From NCBI RefSeq assembly GCF_027789125.1, contig NZ_JAQFVF010000022.1:1-64000 (forward strand): a stretch of DNA of 64,000 nucleotides, read 5' to 3'. Below the pieces are notes generated by a model. It saw nothing but the letters and a program-made list of their open reading frames with translations, was not told where the DNA came from and made no database searches. Below are positions 7,397-17,263 of the stretch, piece after piece. The position numbers and the translations under genes were made by a program. This DNA is from Paenibacillus aestuarii (GTDB lineage: Bacteria; Bacillota; Bacilli; Paenibacillales; NBRC-103111). The stretch's first letter is position 1; each line of letters starts with the position of its first letter.

Positions 7397-8518
7397 ATGG
7401 CAGGCGTACGTTTAAACCATATCGTTAAAAAATATTCCGGTGCAGAAGAATCCACTGTAAAAGATTTTCATCTTGAAATCCAAGATAAAGAGTTCGTCGT
7501 ATTGGTCGGTGCTTCCGGTTGCGGAAAATCCACTACACTTCGTATGATCGCTGGATTGGAAGAAATCACAGAAGGTGAACTTTACATCGGCGACCGCCTT
7601 GTTAACGACGTAGCTCCTAAAGATCGCGACATCGCGATGGTATTCCAATCCTATGCCCTTTATCCGCATATGACAGTTTATCAAAACATGGCGTTCGGTT
7701 TGAAACTTCGTAAATTCAAAAAAGCAGATATCGACGCACGCGTTCGCGAAGCAGCGAAAATTCTGGATATCGTTCACTTGCTGGATCGTAAGCCAAAAGC
7801 TCTTTCCGGTGGTCAGCGTCAACGTGTTGCCTTGGGTCGTGCGATCGTGCGTGAGCCGCAAGTCTTCTTGATGGACGAACCGCTTTCCAACTTGGATGCG
7901 AAACTTCGCGTACAAATGCGCGCAGAGATCACGAAATTGACTAAGCGTCTTGGCGTTACGACAATCTACGTAACGCATGACCAAACAGAAGCTATGACAA
8001 TGGGCGATCGCATCGTTGTTATGGATAAAGGTATCATTCAACAAGCTGCTACACCTGAAGAAATTTACAACCACCCAGTGAATATGTTCGTTGCAGGCTT
8101 CATCGGATCTCCTTCCATGAACTTCTTGAACGGTACACTTGCTGCTGACGGCGGTTCGGTATACTTCAAGTCCAATGGCTTCAACATTGAAGTTCCAGCT
8201 GGCAAAGCACAAAGCTTGAAAGATAAAGGCTATGTAGGTAAAGAAGTAATTCTGGGTGTTCGTCCAGAAGATATCCACGAAGAGCCAGTATTCCTGGAAG
8301 CTTCTCCAAAATCCATCGTGAACGTAAACGTTGAGTTGACGGAGAACCTTGGTCACGAAATGTACTTGTACCTCAACGGTATCGGCAGTGGCACTGTAAT
8401 TGCCCGCGTTGACGGTCGCGCAAACATCAAAGAAGGAACAAATGTGAAATTGGCTTTGGATATGAACAAAGTTCATTTCTTCGACAAAGAGTCCACATTG
8501 TCCATCTTGGCTAACTAA
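7397..8518 (+). CDS. msmX: ABC transporter ATP-binding protein, MsmX/UgpC type (multi-sugar import ATPase)
   Basis: 373 residues. Motifs in order are Walker [12 protein letters not shown]-loop [13 protein letters not shown], signature [14 protein letters not shown], Walker [17 protein letters not shown] and H-loop THDQTEA, followed by a C-terminal TOBE/OB regulatory domain ([12 protein letters not shown]). This is the CUT1 sugar transporter ATPase type; in Bacillales a single such ATPase usually energises many sugar importers encoded elsewhere, and here too no permease or binding protein is adjacent. The ATG at 7397 (MAGVRL) has a GGGGG site; an upstream in-frame ATG at 7355 has none. Codon use favours highly expressed codons. 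Confidence 0.92.
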   Translation: MAGVRLNHIVKKYSGAEESTVKDFHLEIQDKEFVVLVGASGCGKSTTLRMIAGLEEITEGELYIGDRLVNDVAPKDRDIAMVFQSYALYPHMTVYQNMAFGLKLRKFKKADIDARVREAAKILDIVHLLDRKPKALSGGQRQRVALGRAIVREPQVFLMDEPLSNLDAKLRVQMRAEITKLTKRLGVTTIYVTHDQTEAMTMGDRIVVMDKGIIQQAATPEEIYNHPVNMFVAGFIGSPSMNFLNGTLAADGGSVYFKSNGFNIEVPAGKAQSLKDKGYVGKEVILGVRPEDIHEEPVFLEASPKSIVNVNVELTENLGHEMYLYLNGIGSGTVIARVDGRANIKEGTNVKLALDMNKVHFFDKESTLSILAN

Positions 8519-8539
8519 TATAAATGTTTCAGATAGATG

Positions 8540-8568
8540 GGCCAGCCGTATTCGGCTGGCCTTTTTTA
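8540..8568 (+). terminator. Rho-independent terminator after msmX
   Basis: Perfect 9-bp stem GGCCAGCCG-TATT-CGGCTGGCC followed by six T. Confidence 0.93.
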
Positions 8569-8608
8569 TATGGTTTTTTAAGTGCAGAGCGCTTCATCAA
8601 CACTTTAG

Positions 8609-8637
8609 TTGATTTTGTATAGGGATTCCATTACGAT
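8609..8637 (+). promoter_or_regulatory. SigmaA-type promoter for hprK
   Basis: TTGATT, a 17-base spacer and TACGAT, 80 bases before the hprK start codon and after the msmX terminator. Confidence 0.45.
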
Positions 8638-8717
8638 GAAACCATTGGATCCTATATCATACATACAACATGCGATTAATTCGATCTGCTGAAGATTATG
8701 CCGAAGGAGAATAGCGG

Positions 8718-9659
8718 ATGGCCAAAAAACTGAAAGTTTCCGAATTGGTGGAACAATTCCATATGGAAGTACTTGCTGGGGAAGCGGGGCTTAAGCGTCC
8801 GATTGAAACGGCGGATCTATACCGTCCGGGCTTGGAGATGGCCGGATATTTCAACTATCATCCCCGGGAACGTATTCAGATGCTCGGAAAGACGGAAATC
8901 ACCTTTATGGAGATGCTGACAACAGGCGTGCGCCGTAATCGGGCTGAGCAGCTGTGTGCACCGGAGGAAACGCCCTGCATTATCGTAACGAGAGGGCTGG
9001 ATGTGCCGAACGAATTGCTGGAGGAAGCGAGCAAACGGGATCTGCCGCTGCTGCGAACACAGATGAGCACCACGATCTATGCAAGCCGGCTGACAGGCTT
9101 CCTGGAGAACAAGCTGGCGCCGAGCACGACCATACACGGTGTACTCGTCGACGTGTACGGGATTGGGATGCTCATTACCGGCAGCAGCGGCATTGGGAAG
9201 AGTGAGACGGCTTTGGAGCTGGTGAAGCGCGGCCATCGTCTCATTGCCGATGATGCGGTAGAGATCCGGCAAACGGCCGACAAGGTGCTGACAGGCAACG
9301 CGCCTGAGCTGATCCGGCATTTGCTTGAAATCCGCGGCGTAGGGATCATCAACGTGATGACCTTGTTCGGAGCGGGAGCGATTCGTAATGTGAAGAAGAT
9401 TTCGGTGGTCGTGAAGCTGGAGAACTGGCAGCAGGACAAGCAATACGATCGCTTAGGGCTGGATGAAGAGCTGACGCAAATTATTGATACGAAGCTGCCG
9501 CTCGTGACGATACCAGTAAGGCCAGGGCGAAACTTGGCGGTTATTGTGGAAGTGGCTGCGATGAACTACCGCTTGAAGCAGATGGGGTATAACGCGGCGC
9601 TGCAGTTTACGAACAAACTGACAGAATCGCTGTCTGAGGATTACGAAGATTTTGATTAA
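8718..9659 (+). CDS. hprK: HPr kinase/phosphorylase
   Basis: 313 residues, the usual length for the Gram-positive enzyme that phosphorylates HPr and Crh on Ser46 and removes the phosphate again, the sensor step of carbon catabolite repression. Visible motifs are the Walker [24 protein letters not shown] with the catalytic-site His, DDAVEI, and the HprK signature [11 protein letters not shown] followed by TLFGAGA. The ATG at 8718 has AAGGAG. First gene of the conserved hprK-lgt-ppaX-yvoF cluster of Bacillales. Its likely substrate, an HPr-family protein with Ser46, is encoded at 27590. Confidence 0.97.
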   Translation: MAKKLKVSELVEQFHMEVLAGEAGLKRPIETADLYRPGLEMAGYFNYHPRERIQMLGKTEITFMEMLTTGVRRNRAEQLCAPEETPCIIVTRGLDVPNELLEEASKRDLPLLRTQMSTTIYASRLTGFLENKLAPSTTIHGVLVDVYGIGMLITGSSGIGKSETALELVKRGHRLIADDAVEIRQTADKVLTGNAPELIRHLLEIRGVGIINVMTLFGAGAIRNVKKISVVVKLENWQQDKQYDRLGLDEELTQIIDTKLPLVTIPVRPGRNLAVIVEVAAMNYRLKQMGYNAALQFTNKLTESLSEDYEDFD

Positions 9660-9692
9660 TGCTGAATTGAAGAAGGGAGCATAACGTTCATT

Positions 9693-10658
9693 ATGCTGAA
9701 CAAGATTGCATTTTCTATCGGACCTATTGATGTGCATTGGTACGGCATTATTTTAGGTACGGCTGCTTTGGTCGGACTGCTGCTTGCTATACAAGAAGGG
9801 AAGCGCTTCGGCATCGTACCTGATTTCTTTATGGATTTATTATTGATTGGCGTGCCGTCCGCGATCATCGGAGCCCGCATTTACTACGTGGCTTTCCAAT
9901 GGTCCGACTATAAGAATAATTTAGCGGAAATCTTTATGATCTGGCACGGCGGTATCGCGATTTACGGAGCGCTGATCGGAGCGATCATCGGCGGATACTT
10001 TTACTTTAGAGCAAAAGGGTATCCGTTCTGGAGACTGGTTGATATATGTGCGCCAGGTTTGATCGTAGGTCAAGCCATCGGTCGTTGGGGAAACTTTATG
10101 AATCAGGAAGCACACGGCGGTCCTGTAGATGAATCGTTTCTTCGCAACACACTGCACTTGCCGAATTTTATCGTGACGCAAATGAATATCGAAGGCACGT
10201 TCTATCATCCTACATTTTTGTATGAGTCGCTATGGAACGTCGTTGGCTTGCTCCTGCTCTTATGGCTGCGCCGCAGACCGTTCTTGCGGGCTGGAGAACT
10301 GTTTTTTAGCTACCTGATCTGGTACTCCATTGGCCGTTTCTTTGTGGAAGGCTTGCGGACAGACAGTCTGGATTTCACAGGCCCAACGTGGCTAGCAGCC
10401 TTCATGAATGCGCTCTGGTCTCCAATGAAGCTTGTCTTTGAGCCAGGCGTGATGACTTATGGAGGCAATGTGCGAATTTCGCAGCTGCTTGCCGTTCTAC
10501 TCGTTATCGCGGCTATCGTCGTTATTATCGTAAGAAGAAAGAAAGGCTACGCGAATGCGCACTACGCAGATCCGATCGTTTCGACGAAAGCGCCAGCAGC
10601 TAAAGCTGCCGGGCTTGAGGAAGAATTTGACACCAAAGGAGCCGACAGCCAACTATGA
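9693..10658 (+). CDS. lgt: Prolipoprotein diacylglyceryl transferase
   Basis: 321-residue integral membrane enzyme that transfers diacylglycerol from phosphatidylglycerol to the lipobox cysteine of prelipoproteins, the first step of lipoprotein maturation. Several membrane spans are visible. The Lgt signature [14 protein letters not shown] is present, as are the conserved early segment [10 protein letters not shown] and [13 protein letters not shown] ~30-residue polar C-terminal extension ([13 protein letters not shown]) goes beyond the catalytic core. It overlaps ppaX by four bases (ATGA). Lipoproteins in this window, such as the proteins at 52869 and 53762, would be clients. Confidence 0.97.
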   Translation: MLNKIAFSIGPIDVHWYGIILGTAALVGLLLAIQEGKRFGIVPDFFMDLLLIGVPSAIIGARIYYVAFQWSDYKNNLAEIFMIWHGGIAIYGALIGAIIGGYFYFRAKGYPFWRLVDICAPGLIVGQAIGRWGNFMNQEAHGGPVDESFLRNTLHLPNFIVTQMNIEGTFYHPTFLYESLWNVVGLLLLLWLRRRPFLRAGELFFSYLIWYSIGRFFVEGLRTDSLDFTGPTWLAAFMNALWSPMKLVFEPGVMTYGGNVRISQLLAVLLVIAAIVVIIVRRKKGYANAHYADPIVSTKAPAAKAAGLEEEFDTKGADSQL

Positions 10659-11314
10659 TTCGCACGGTATTATTTGATTTAGACGGAACAATTGTAGATA
10701 CAAATGAGCTGATTGTGCAGTCTTTTTTACACAGCTTAGAAGGTCAAACGCCTGAACCTCTGACGAGAGAGGTCATCATTCCGAACATGGGCAGACCGCT
10801 AATCGAACAAATGAAGTTATTTACCGGAAGAGACGAAGTGGAAGACGTCATTAACAAGTACCGGACGTTCAACGTGTCCAAACACGATGAGCTGGTGAAA
10901 GAGTTTCCGAATGTGCGCACCGCCATGCAGAAATTGCATGCGAATGGTATTAAGATCGGAATCGTTACGAGCAAAATTCGGCTGACCACAGGTATGGGAT
11001 TAAAACTGGTCGGTTTGGATCCGTATGTGAGCACGATTGTCACCGTCGAAGATGTCAAGGAACCGAAGCCGAGTCCGGAAGGCATTCTGGCAGCTTTGGC
11101 AACGTTGGGCAGCTCCAAGGAAGAAACGATGATGGTGGGCGACAGCCATTATGACATCGAAGCGGCGAAAAATGCCGGCGTCGTCTCGGTAGGCGTGTCC
11201 TGGTCATGGAAAGGGCGTTCCTATCTGGAAGCATATAAGCCGGACTACTTAATCGACGATGCGATGGAGCTGCTGCCGATCGTGGGGCTGACATCGGATG
11301 TGTCGGCGGATTGA
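10655..11314 (+). CDS. ppaX: Pyrophosphatase PpaX (HAD family)
   Basis: 219-residue HAD-superfamily phosphatase. Motif I is [10 protein letters not shown] near the N terminus, motif II is VTSK, and motifs III/IV are KPSPEG with [14 protein letters not shown]. In Bacillus subtilis PpaX hydrolyses the pyrophosphate released when HprK/P dephosphorylates Ser-P-HPr, which fits its place two genes behind hprK. Translationally coupled to lgt by a four-base overlap and to the next gene by TTGA. Confidence 0.93.
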   Translation: MIRTVLFDLDGTIVDTNELIVQSFLHSLEGQTPEPLTREVIIPNMGRPLIEQMKLFTGRDEVEDVINKYRTFNVSKHDELVKEFPNVRTAMQKLHANGIKIGIVTSKIRLTTGMGLKLVGLDPYVSTIVTVEDVKEPKPSPEGILAALATLGSSKEETMMVGDSHYDIEAAKNAGVVSVGVSWSWKGRSYLEAYKPDYLIDDAMELLPIVGLTSDVSAD

Positions 11315-11805
11315 GAAAAACGGACAGGTTTCCTGTAGAAGGACCTAACGCGTTATGGCAGATCTACCACACCGTAAGCAAGTGGAAGGCGATCCGCAAC
11401 TTTATTTTTATCCAAATCAGCCGGTATACGCCTTCGCTGCGGATGAAAAATTGGATTTACCGCAATGTCCTGGGCATGAAGGTCGGGGAACACACCGCTT
11501 TTGCCCTCATGGTCATGGTGGATGTTTTTTTTCCCGAAAAGATCCATATAGGGACGAACACCATTATTGGTTATAATTCAACAATTCTCGCCCATGAGTA
11601 TTTGACGAAAGAATACCGGTTGGGCGAGGTACATATTGGATCCAACGTGATGGTTGGCGCGAATACGACGATATTGCCCGGAGTGACGATCGGTGATCAT
11701 GCTGTGATAGGCGCAGGGTCGGTCGTACATAAAGACGTAGCGCCTCATAGTTTTGTAGCAGGCAATCCGCTTCAAGTCATCCGGGAAGGTAAGGGTCAAA
11801 GTTAA
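11311..11805 (+). CDS. yvoF: Left-handed beta-helix acyltransferase, YvoF-like
   Basis: 164-residue hexapeptide-repeat acetyltransferase. The second half carries the repeats [28 protein letters not shown] and [15 protein letters not shown] and ends with the usual [10 protein letters not shown]. The start is a TTG that overlaps the ppaX stop (TTGA); an SD-like GGATG is weak, so translation probably depends on coupling. The position between ppaX and hisZ is the same as yvoF in Bacillus subtilis. The acceptor substrate is unknown. Confidence 0.85.
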   Translation: MRKTDRFPVEGPNALWQIYHTVSKWKAIRNFIFIQISRYTPSLRMKNWIYRNVLGMKVGEHTAFALMVMVDVFFPEKIHIGTNTIIGYNSTILAHEYLTKEYRLGEVHIGSNVMVGANTTILPGVTIGDHAVIGAGSVVHKDVAPHSFVAGNPLQVIREGKGQS

Positions 11806-11836
11806 GAGCTGTACGAGGAGTGCAGCTCTTTTTTTA
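11804..11836 (+). terminator. Rho-independent terminator after yvoF
   Basis: AAGAGCTG and CAGCTCTT form a stem followed by seven T. It ends the hprK-yvoF transcript before the his promoter. Confidence 0.88.
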
Positions 11837-11876
11837 TATTTATCGGTCCTGTCAGGCGAGGACATGCTTCTATTGA

Positions 11877-11905
11877 TTGACGGTAATAGGGTTCCGTGTT
11901 AAAAT
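11877..11905 (+). promoter_or_regulatory. SigmaA promoter of the his operon
   Basis: TTGACG, a 17-base spacer and TAAAAT. Predicted transcription start near 11912. Confidence 0.75.
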
Positions 11906-11931
11906 AGCATCATTCTTTATTTTGGTAGTAT

Positions 11932-11948
11932 GGTAGCGTACTAAAGCG
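11932..11948 (+). promoter_or_regulatory. Operator candidate downstream of the his promoter
   Basis: GGTAGCGTACTAAAGCG, lying 27 bases after the -10 box, so a bound protein would block the start of transcription or elongation. TAGTA to its left (11926-11930) and TACTA within it form inverted arms. The same element with two changes lies in the equivalent position before the amino acid ABC transporter at 53762. A TrpR-superfamily histidine repressor is a plausible binder; none is encoded in the window. Confidence 0.55.
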
Positions 11949-12018
11949 TTTTGCGATATAAGATTTAATTTAGCTGTTATAGATGGTGAAAGAATTTCCG
12001 GATATAGAGGTGAGACAG

Positions 12019-13224
12019 GTGTCAAAGCCAAAAGTGTTTGAAAAGCCGATCGGCGTGAAGGATTACCTGCCTGAGGCGGTTACGAAGCTGCGGAACATTG
12101 AATTTTGCGTACTAGCCTGTATGGAGCGCTGGGGGTATACCCAGATTATTACGCCTACACTCGAATTTTACGATACGGTTGGCGTTGCCAGCTCCACAGC
12201 GGATAAAAAGCTGTTTAAGCTGCTGGACCGCAAGGGGAGCACGCTTGTTTTGCGATCAGAGATGACCGCGCCTATAGCCCGTGTGGCCTCGTCTTTATTA
12301 AGAGAGTACGCATTTCCGCTGCGCCTCTCCTATCATTCTAACGTATTCCGCGCCATTGAGGAGGAAGCGGGTAGGGATGCGGAGTTTTTTCAGACCGGTG
12401 TAGAATTGATCGGGGACGCTTCTTCGGAAGCGGATGCGGAGGTCGTTGCTTTGGCGATCGCCTCGCTGCAAGCAGCTGGTGTGGGCACGTTTAAAATCGC
12501 GCTCGGCCATGTCGGCTTCTTGAACGGCCTGTTCCAGGAAACGCTGGAAGGCCGCCTGGAAGATCAACAGACGCTAAAGGAACATTTGCTGAGTCGTGAT
12601 TATGTCGGCTATCGGGAAGCGATCCAAGCGTTGGCGCTGCCGGAGGAAGTGGAGCGTGAGCTCATCGGTGTGCTCCGTCTTCGCGGCGGCGACGAAATTT
12701 GCGCACAGGCTCGCATGGTCTCCAAGCACCCTATCGCCCAGGATGCGATTCGCCACTTGTGCGAAGTATGGGACGTGCTGAAAGCTTATGGCGTCAGTGA
12801 ACATGTTGTCATTGATTTAACGATGATTGGGGACTTCTCTTATTATACAGGAATGACTTTTGAAGGATATGCCGCAGAACTAGGCTTCCCTGTATGCAGC
12901 GGCGGTCGTTACGACAACCTGCTAAGCCAGTTCGGGCGTCCTGCACCGGCAACCGGATTTGCTTTGAAGACGAATCGCATTCTTGAGGTCATTGGCAAAG
13001 TAGCCGTTGATCGGCCGACTCGTATACTCATTGCCTATGATGCTGAGCATCGGGAGGAAGCGTTGAAACGGGCCAAAAGCACGCGCGAAAGCGGCAACGC
13101 CGTAGTGACTACACAGCTGATTACGGATAAGGCGGCATGGAGCGAAGCCATACATAAACGGGATGACGGACAGTATGAGCTTCAAGGGGTTGTATATCAG
13201 GAGGTCATCAACTTGATTCGCTAA
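12019..13224 (+). CDS. hisZ: ATP phosphoribosyltransferase regulatory subunit
   Basis: 401 residues, paralogous to histidyl-tRNA synthetase catalytic domains but lacking the anticodon-binding domain of a true synthetase. Synthetase-like segments are visible: LRSEMTAPIARVAS (motif 2 region), FQTGVELIG and SGGRYDNLLSQFG. HisZ binds the short-form HisG and is needed for its activity and feedback inhibition by histidine. A GTG at 12019 directly follows a perfect GAGGTGA site and is preferred over the ATG at 11983, which has no ribosome site. First gene of the his operon. Confidence 0.93.
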   Translation: MSKPKVFEKPIGVKDYLPEAVTKLRNIEFCVLACMERWGYTQIITPTLEFYDTVGVASSTADKKLFKLLDRKGSTLVLRSEMTAPIARVASSLLREYAFPLRLSYHSNVFRAIEEEAGRDAEFFQTGVELIGDASSEADAEVVALAIASLQAAGVGTFKIALGHVGFLNGLFQETLEGRLEDQQTLKEHLLSRDYVGYREAIQALALPEEVERELIGVLRLRGGDEICAQARMVSKHPIAQDAIRHLCEVWDVLKAYGVSEHVVIDLTMIGDFSYYTGMTFEGYAAELGFPVCSGGRYDNLLSQFGRPAPATGFALKTNRILEVIGKVAVDRPTRILIAYDAEHREEALKRAKSTRESGNAVVTTQLITDKAAWSEAIHKRDDGQYELQGVVYQEVINLIR

Positions 13225-13277
13225 AGCGAGCGGGTCAAAGCGGCTAACGTTGCGGAAGGTTGAGGAGGTTTAGCGGG

Positions 13278-13916
13278 ATGGAAGACATTTTGAAAGTAGC
13301 GATGCCGAAAGGCCGTATTTATAAACAAGCAGCCAAGCTGTTCCACAAGGCGGGCTTGCCGATTCCGGAAGATTTAGAAGAGGGACGGCGATTAATTATT
13401 CCTGTTCCAGAGGCGAAAATGGAGTTTATTTTGGCTAAGCCCGTCGACGTTCCGACTTATGTCGAGTATGGCGTCGCCGATATTGGCGTCGTCGGCAAAG
13501 ACGTGTTAATGGAAGAGAACCGTAACGTTTACGAACTGCTGGACTTGGGCATTGCGCGCTGCCGCATGTCCGTCATCGGGCTGCCGGATTGGAAGCCGGT
13601 CATCAATCCGCGTGTGGCGACGAAATATCCGAACGTTGCGTCGCAATATTTCCGCGAGAAGGGGCAGCAGGTTGAGGTGATTAAGCTCAACGGATCGATT
13701 GAGCTTGCGCCGTTGATTGGCTTGGCAGACCGCATCGTCGATATGGTCGAGACGGGGCAGACGCTCAAGGAGAACGGACTTGTGGAGCAGGAAGAGATTT
13801 TCCAAATTACGAGCCGATTGATTGCCAATCGGGTTAGTTATCGGCTGAAAAACGATTCGATTCAGCGCTTATGTGATATGCTGCAGGCGGTTCTGCCTGT
13901 GGCCGGCAAGATATAG
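13278..13916 (+). CDS. hisG: ATP phosphoribosyltransferase, short form catalytic subunit
   Basis: 212 residues, the short-form length that requires HisZ. Catalyses the first step of histidine synthesis, joining ATP and PRPP. Visible motifs are AMPKGRIYK at the N terminus, [21 protein letters not shown], and the PRPP-binding loop [15 protein letters not shown]. No C-terminal regulatory domain is present. The ATG at 13278 has GAGGAGG nine bases upstream; a TTG at 13260 overlaps that ribosome site and is rejected. Confidence 0.96.
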   Translation: MEDILKVAMPKGRIYKQAAKLFHKAGLPIPEDLEEGRRLIIPVPEAKMEFILAKPVDVPTYVEYGVADIGVVGKDVLMEENRNVYELLDLGIARCRMSVIGLPDWKPVINPRVATKYPNVASQYFREKGQQVEVIKLNGSIELAPLIGLADRIVDMVETGQTLKENGLVEQEEIFQITSRLIANRVSYRLKNDSIQRLCDMLQAVLPVAGKI

Positions 13917-13954
13917 ATCATACCGAATAGGGAAAACATGAGAGGATGAAGGAC

Positions 13955-15241
13955 ATGCGGATTATTCCCGCCTCGGCATTTGAGTTGAAACGTGAGGTCG
14001 AATACGGCTCTCCCGAGCAAAATGAAACCGTCCGCCGCATCATCGAGGAAGTGCGGCAGGACGGGGATGCAGCGCTGCGGCGGATGGCGCAGCAGTTCGA
14101 TCGCGTCAGCGTCGCGGAGCTGCGTGTCAGCGACGAAGAGATTCAGGCGGCGTACGCCCAGGTCGACGCCGGCTTCCTAGCGGCGCTGCGCCAAGCCGCT
14201 GCCAACATCCGTGCGTTTCATGAGAAGCAGAAACGCACGTCCTGGATGGACCTGCAGCCGGACGGCAGCCTGCTGGGCCAAATCATCCGACCGCTGAAGC
14301 GGGTCGGCCTGTATGTGCCCGGAGGCAAGGCGGCGTACCCGTCCTCCGTGCTGATGAACGCCATCCCCGCTATCGTGGCGGGGGTGCCGGAGATCGCGAT
14401 GGTGACGCCTCCGGCCACCGCGGGCGAGGCAGGCATTAACCCGCATATTTTGGTGGCTGCCGCCGAAGCGGGTGTGAAAGAGATCTACCGCGTAGGCGGG
14501 GCGCAGGCGGTGGCCGCGCTGGCCTACGGCACAGCATCGATCCCGGCGGTCGATAAAATCGTCGGGCCGGGCAACATCTACGTCGCGCTCGCGAAGCGCT
14601 ACGTGTACGGTGTCGTCGATATCGACATGATCGCCGGTCCGACGGATATCGTCGTCCTGGCCGATGAGCACGCCGATGCGGAATACATTGCCGCCGATTT
14701 GTTGGCGCAGGCGGAACATGACGAGATGTCTCCTTCTATTCTGGTGACGCCTTCGCAAGAGCTGGCCGAGTCCGTAAAGCAGGAGCTATGGCGCCAGCTG
14801 GACCGGCTGCCGAAAAAAGCGATCGCCGCCGTATCCACATCCACTAAAGGGGCTATACTCCTTGTGGATAACTTGGATGAAGGCGTGGACGTGGTGAACC
14901 GCCTGGCACCGGAGCATTGCGAGCTGCTCGTACAGGAGCCGTTCAACCTCCTGCCGCGCATCGAGAATGCCGGCGCGATTTTCCTTGGCGCTTACAGCAC
15001 GGAGCCGGTTGGCGATTACTTCGCCGGTCCGAACCATGTGCTGCCGACGAACGGCACGGCACGATTCTCGTCGCCGCTGAACGTGGACGATTTTATCAAG
15101 AAATCCAGCGTGATTCATTATAGCAAGGAAGCGCTGTTCGCCAATGCCGAAATGATTATGACCCTGGCGCGCAACGAAGGGCTGGAAGGTCATGCCCGAG
15201 CGGTTGAGATCCGACTTATGAAGGAAGGGAAGTTGAAATAG
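13955..15241 (+). CDS. hisD: Histidinol dehydrogenase
   Basis: 428-residue NAD-dependent zinc enzyme that oxidises L-histidinol in two steps to L-histidine, the last step of the pathway. Family segments are visible: GLYVPGGKAAYPSSVLMNAIPA, GGAQAVAALAYGT, KIVGPGNIYVA, DMIAGPTDI and the zinc/active-site HDEMSPSI and PNHVLPTNGTARF. An ATG at 13946 is also in frame but sits too close to its GAGAGG site; 13955 has better spacing. GC content is higher here than in the glycolytic genes. The stop is directly followed by the hisB start. Confidence 0.96.
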   Translation: MRIIPASAFELKREVEYGSPEQNETVRRIIEEVRQDGDAALRRMAQQFDRVSVAELRVSDEEIQAAYAQVDAGFLAALRQAAANIRAFHEKQKRTSWMDLQPDGSLLGQIIRPLKRVGLYVPGGKAAYPSSVLMNAIPAIVAGVPEIAMVTPPATAGEAGINPHILVAAAEAGVKEIYRVGGAQAVAALAYGTASIPAVDKIVGPGNIYVALAKRYVYGVVDIDMIAGPTDIVVLADEHADAEYIAADLLAQAEHDEMSPSILVTPSQELAESVKQELWRQLDRLPKKAIAAVSTSTKGAILLVDNLDEGVDVVNRLAPEHCELLVQEPFNLLPRIENAGAIFLGAYSTEPVGDYFAGPNHVLPTNGTARFSSPLNVDDFIKKSSVIHYSKEALFANAEMIMTLARNEGLEGHARAVEIRLMKEGKLK

Positions 15242-15853
15242 ATGGCTGAGCAAGAGCAAGTGCAGCGGGCTCGTACGGCAAGCATTGCCCGCAAGACGAA
15301 CGAAACGGATATCGCCTTATCTTTTGATGTGGATGGAACAGGTGTTTCGGAGATTCAAACCGATGTTCCTTTTTTGAACCATATGTTGGATTTGTTCACG
15401 AAGCACGGTCAATTCAATTTGAAAGTTGACGCTAAGGGCGACATTGAAATCGACGATCACCATACGGTTGAAGATATCGGGATTTGCCTCGGTCAAACAC
15501 TGCGTGAAGCGCTAGGGGACAAAAGAGGGATTAAACGGTATGCCAACGTATTTATTCCGATGGATGAAGCGCTGGCGCAGGTCGCGATTGATATCAGCAA
15601 TCGTCCGCATTTTGAATACCGGGCACAGTATCCTTCCCAGAATGTGGGCAGCTTCGATACGCAGCTCGTGCATGAGTTTCTGTGGAAGCTGGCACTTGAA
15701 GCGCGAATTACGCTGCACGTTATCGTGCACTACGGCCAAAATACGCATCACATGATTGAAGCGGTGTTCAAAGCGCTGGGACGCGCGTTGGATGAAGCGA
15801 CATCGATTGATCCTCGCGTGCAGGGGGTTCCTTCGACGAAGGGAGTGCTCTAG
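15242..15853 (+). CDS. hisB: Imidazoleglycerol-phosphate dehydratase
   Basis: 203 residues, the monofunctional Gram-positive type without an N-terminal phosphatase. Removes water from imidazoleglycerol phosphate to give imidazole acetol phosphate. Manganese ligands are seen in the repeated HH motifs: FLNHMLDLFTKHG, DDHHTVEDIGI, HEFLWKLA and NTHHMIEAVFKA. The start ATG follows the hisD stop with no gap, implying coupled translation. Confidence 0.96.
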   Translation: MAEQEQVQRARTASIARKTNETDIALSFDVDGTGVSEIQTDVPFLNHMLDLFTKHGQFNLKVDAKGDIEIDDHHTVEDIGICLGQTLREALGDKRGIKRYANVFIPMDEALAQVAIDISNRPHFEYRAQYPSQNVGSFDTQLVHEFLWKLALEARITLHVIVHYGQNTHHMIEAVFKALGRALDEATSIDPRVQGVPSTKGVL

Positions 15854-15854
15854 A

Positions 15855-16460
15855 ATGATTGCAATTATTGATTATGGCATGGGCAACTTGCATAGCGTGA
15901 GCAAAGCCGTCGAGCGCCTCGGTTATGAAGCGGTCGTGACGGGGAATGCCGACGATATTCTGCGTGCAGACGGCGCGATTCTTCCCGGTGTCGGCGCATT
16001 CGGCGACGCGATGGAGCATCTGCGCGAGTCGGGACTGCGCGACGTGGTCATTCAGTACGCGGAGTCCGGCAAGCCGCTGCTCGGCATTTGTCTCGGCATG
16101 CAGCTGTTGTTTGCCAGCAGCGAGGAGCATGGCGACCACGAAGGCCTGGGCCTGCTGCCAGGCGCGGTCGTGCGCTTTCGCGGCGATTATAAAGTGCCGC
16201 ATATGGGATGGAACAAGCTGACTTATAAGCAAAGCGGCAGTCCGCTGTTTCAAGGCATCGAAGAAGGGCACGTCTATTTCGTGCATTCTTACCATGCGAA
16301 GCCGGAGCGCGAAAGCGATCTGCTGGCTGTGACGGATTATTATCAGCCGGTGACGGCGATTGTCGGCAGGGATAACGTATTCGGCATGCAGTTCCACCCG
16401 GAGAAGAGCGGGGAGACCGGCATGCGCCTGCTCGATAACTTTTTGAAAATGTGCAAGTAA
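15855..16460 (+). CDS. hisH: Imidazole glycerol phosphate synthase, glutaminase subunit
   Basis: 201-residue class I glutamine amidotransferase. It begins MIAIIDYGMGNLHSV, has the nucleophile elbow GICLGMQLLF with the catalytic cysteine, and FGMQFHPEKSG with the His/Glu of the triad. Supplies ammonia to HisF. The start lies one base beyond the hisB stop, with GAAGGGAG upstream. Confidence 0.96.
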   Translation: MIAIIDYGMGNLHSVSKAVERLGYEAVVTGNADDILRADGAILPGVGAFGDAMEHLRESGLRDVVIQYAESGKPLLGICLGMQLLFASSEEHGDHEGLGLLPGAVVRFRGDYKVPHMGWNKLTYKQSGSPLFQGIEEGHVYFVHSYHAKPERESDLLAVTDYYQPVTAIVGRDNVFGMQFHPEKSGETGMRLLDNFLKMCK

Positions 16461-16478
16461 GGGAGCGATTACGGCATT

Positions 16479-17210
16479 ATGTCTTTTATCATTTATCCGG
16501 CTATTGATATTCGGGACGGCAAGTGCGTGCGTCTCGTACAAGGCGATTATAATCAAGAAACTGTCTATAATACGAACCCTTTGGAAGTGGCACAAGCTTG
16601 GGAAGCTCAAGGAGCGGAATGGATCCATCTGGTCGATCTGGACGGTGCGAAAGCAGGCTATCCAGTGAACGATAAGCTGATCGGACAGATCGCCCGGGCG
16701 GTAAAGGTGCCTGTGCAAATCGGCGGCGGTCTGCGGACGGAGCAGGATGTCGATCACATGCTGTCCTTAGGTGTCTCACGTGTGATTATTGGAACCGCGG
16801 CGATTGAGAATCGCGAGTTCGTGTACAATCTGCTGGCGAAGCATGGCGAGAAAATCGCGATCGGTCTCGACGCGCGCGACGGTTATGTCGCCACGCGCGG
16901 CTGGTTGGAAACGTCGCAGGTGAAAGCCGAGGATCTGGCTGTCGAGTTGGCCGAGCGCGGTGCGAAAACGTTCATTTTCACAGATATTTCCCGCGATGGC
17001 ATGATGGAAGGACCGAATACGCAGGCGATCACGCAGCTGGCTAAGGTATCCGGGCAGACCGTTATCGCGTCCGGCGGCGTCAGCAAGATGGATGATCTCG
17101 TGCGTTTGGCCGAGCAGGCGGACAACGGTGTCGGCGGAGCCATCGTCGGCAAAGCGCTGTATACCGGCAGCATTCAACTGGAAGAAGCTGTAAAGCGCTT
17201 CGCAAAATAA
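16479..17210 (+). CDS. hisA: ProFAR isomerase (HisA)
   Basis: 243-residue (beta-alpha)8 barrel that isomerises N'-formimino-ProFAR by an Amadori rearrangement. The catalytic Asp lies in [17 protein letters not shown]; other signatures are [30 protein letters not shown] with the second catalytic Asp, and [11 protein letters not shown] with the second phosphate loop. GGGAG precedes the ATG. Confidence 0.97.
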   Translation: MSFIIYPAIDIRDGKCVRLVQGDYNQETVYNTNPLEVAQAWEAQGAEWIHLVDLDGAKAGYPVNDKLIGQIARAVKVPVQIGGGLRTEQDVDHMLSLGVSRVIIGTAAIENREFVYNLLAKHGEKIAIGLDARDGYVATRGWLETSQVKAEDLAVELAERGAKTFIFTDISRDGMMEGPNTQAITQLAKVSGQTVIASGGVSKMDDLVRLAEQADNGVGGAIVGKALYTGSIQLEEAVKRFAK

Positions 17211-17263
17211 ACATGCCGGCATGGGTTGCCCCTTGCCCGGTCAATGGAGGTGCAGTGCCCATC

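Noticed and set aside
11912..12018. T-box or His-leader-peptide attenuator before hisZ
   Set aside because: The leader is only ~105 bases, with no T-box motif (AGGGUGGnACCGCG), no terminator stem and no His-codon run.
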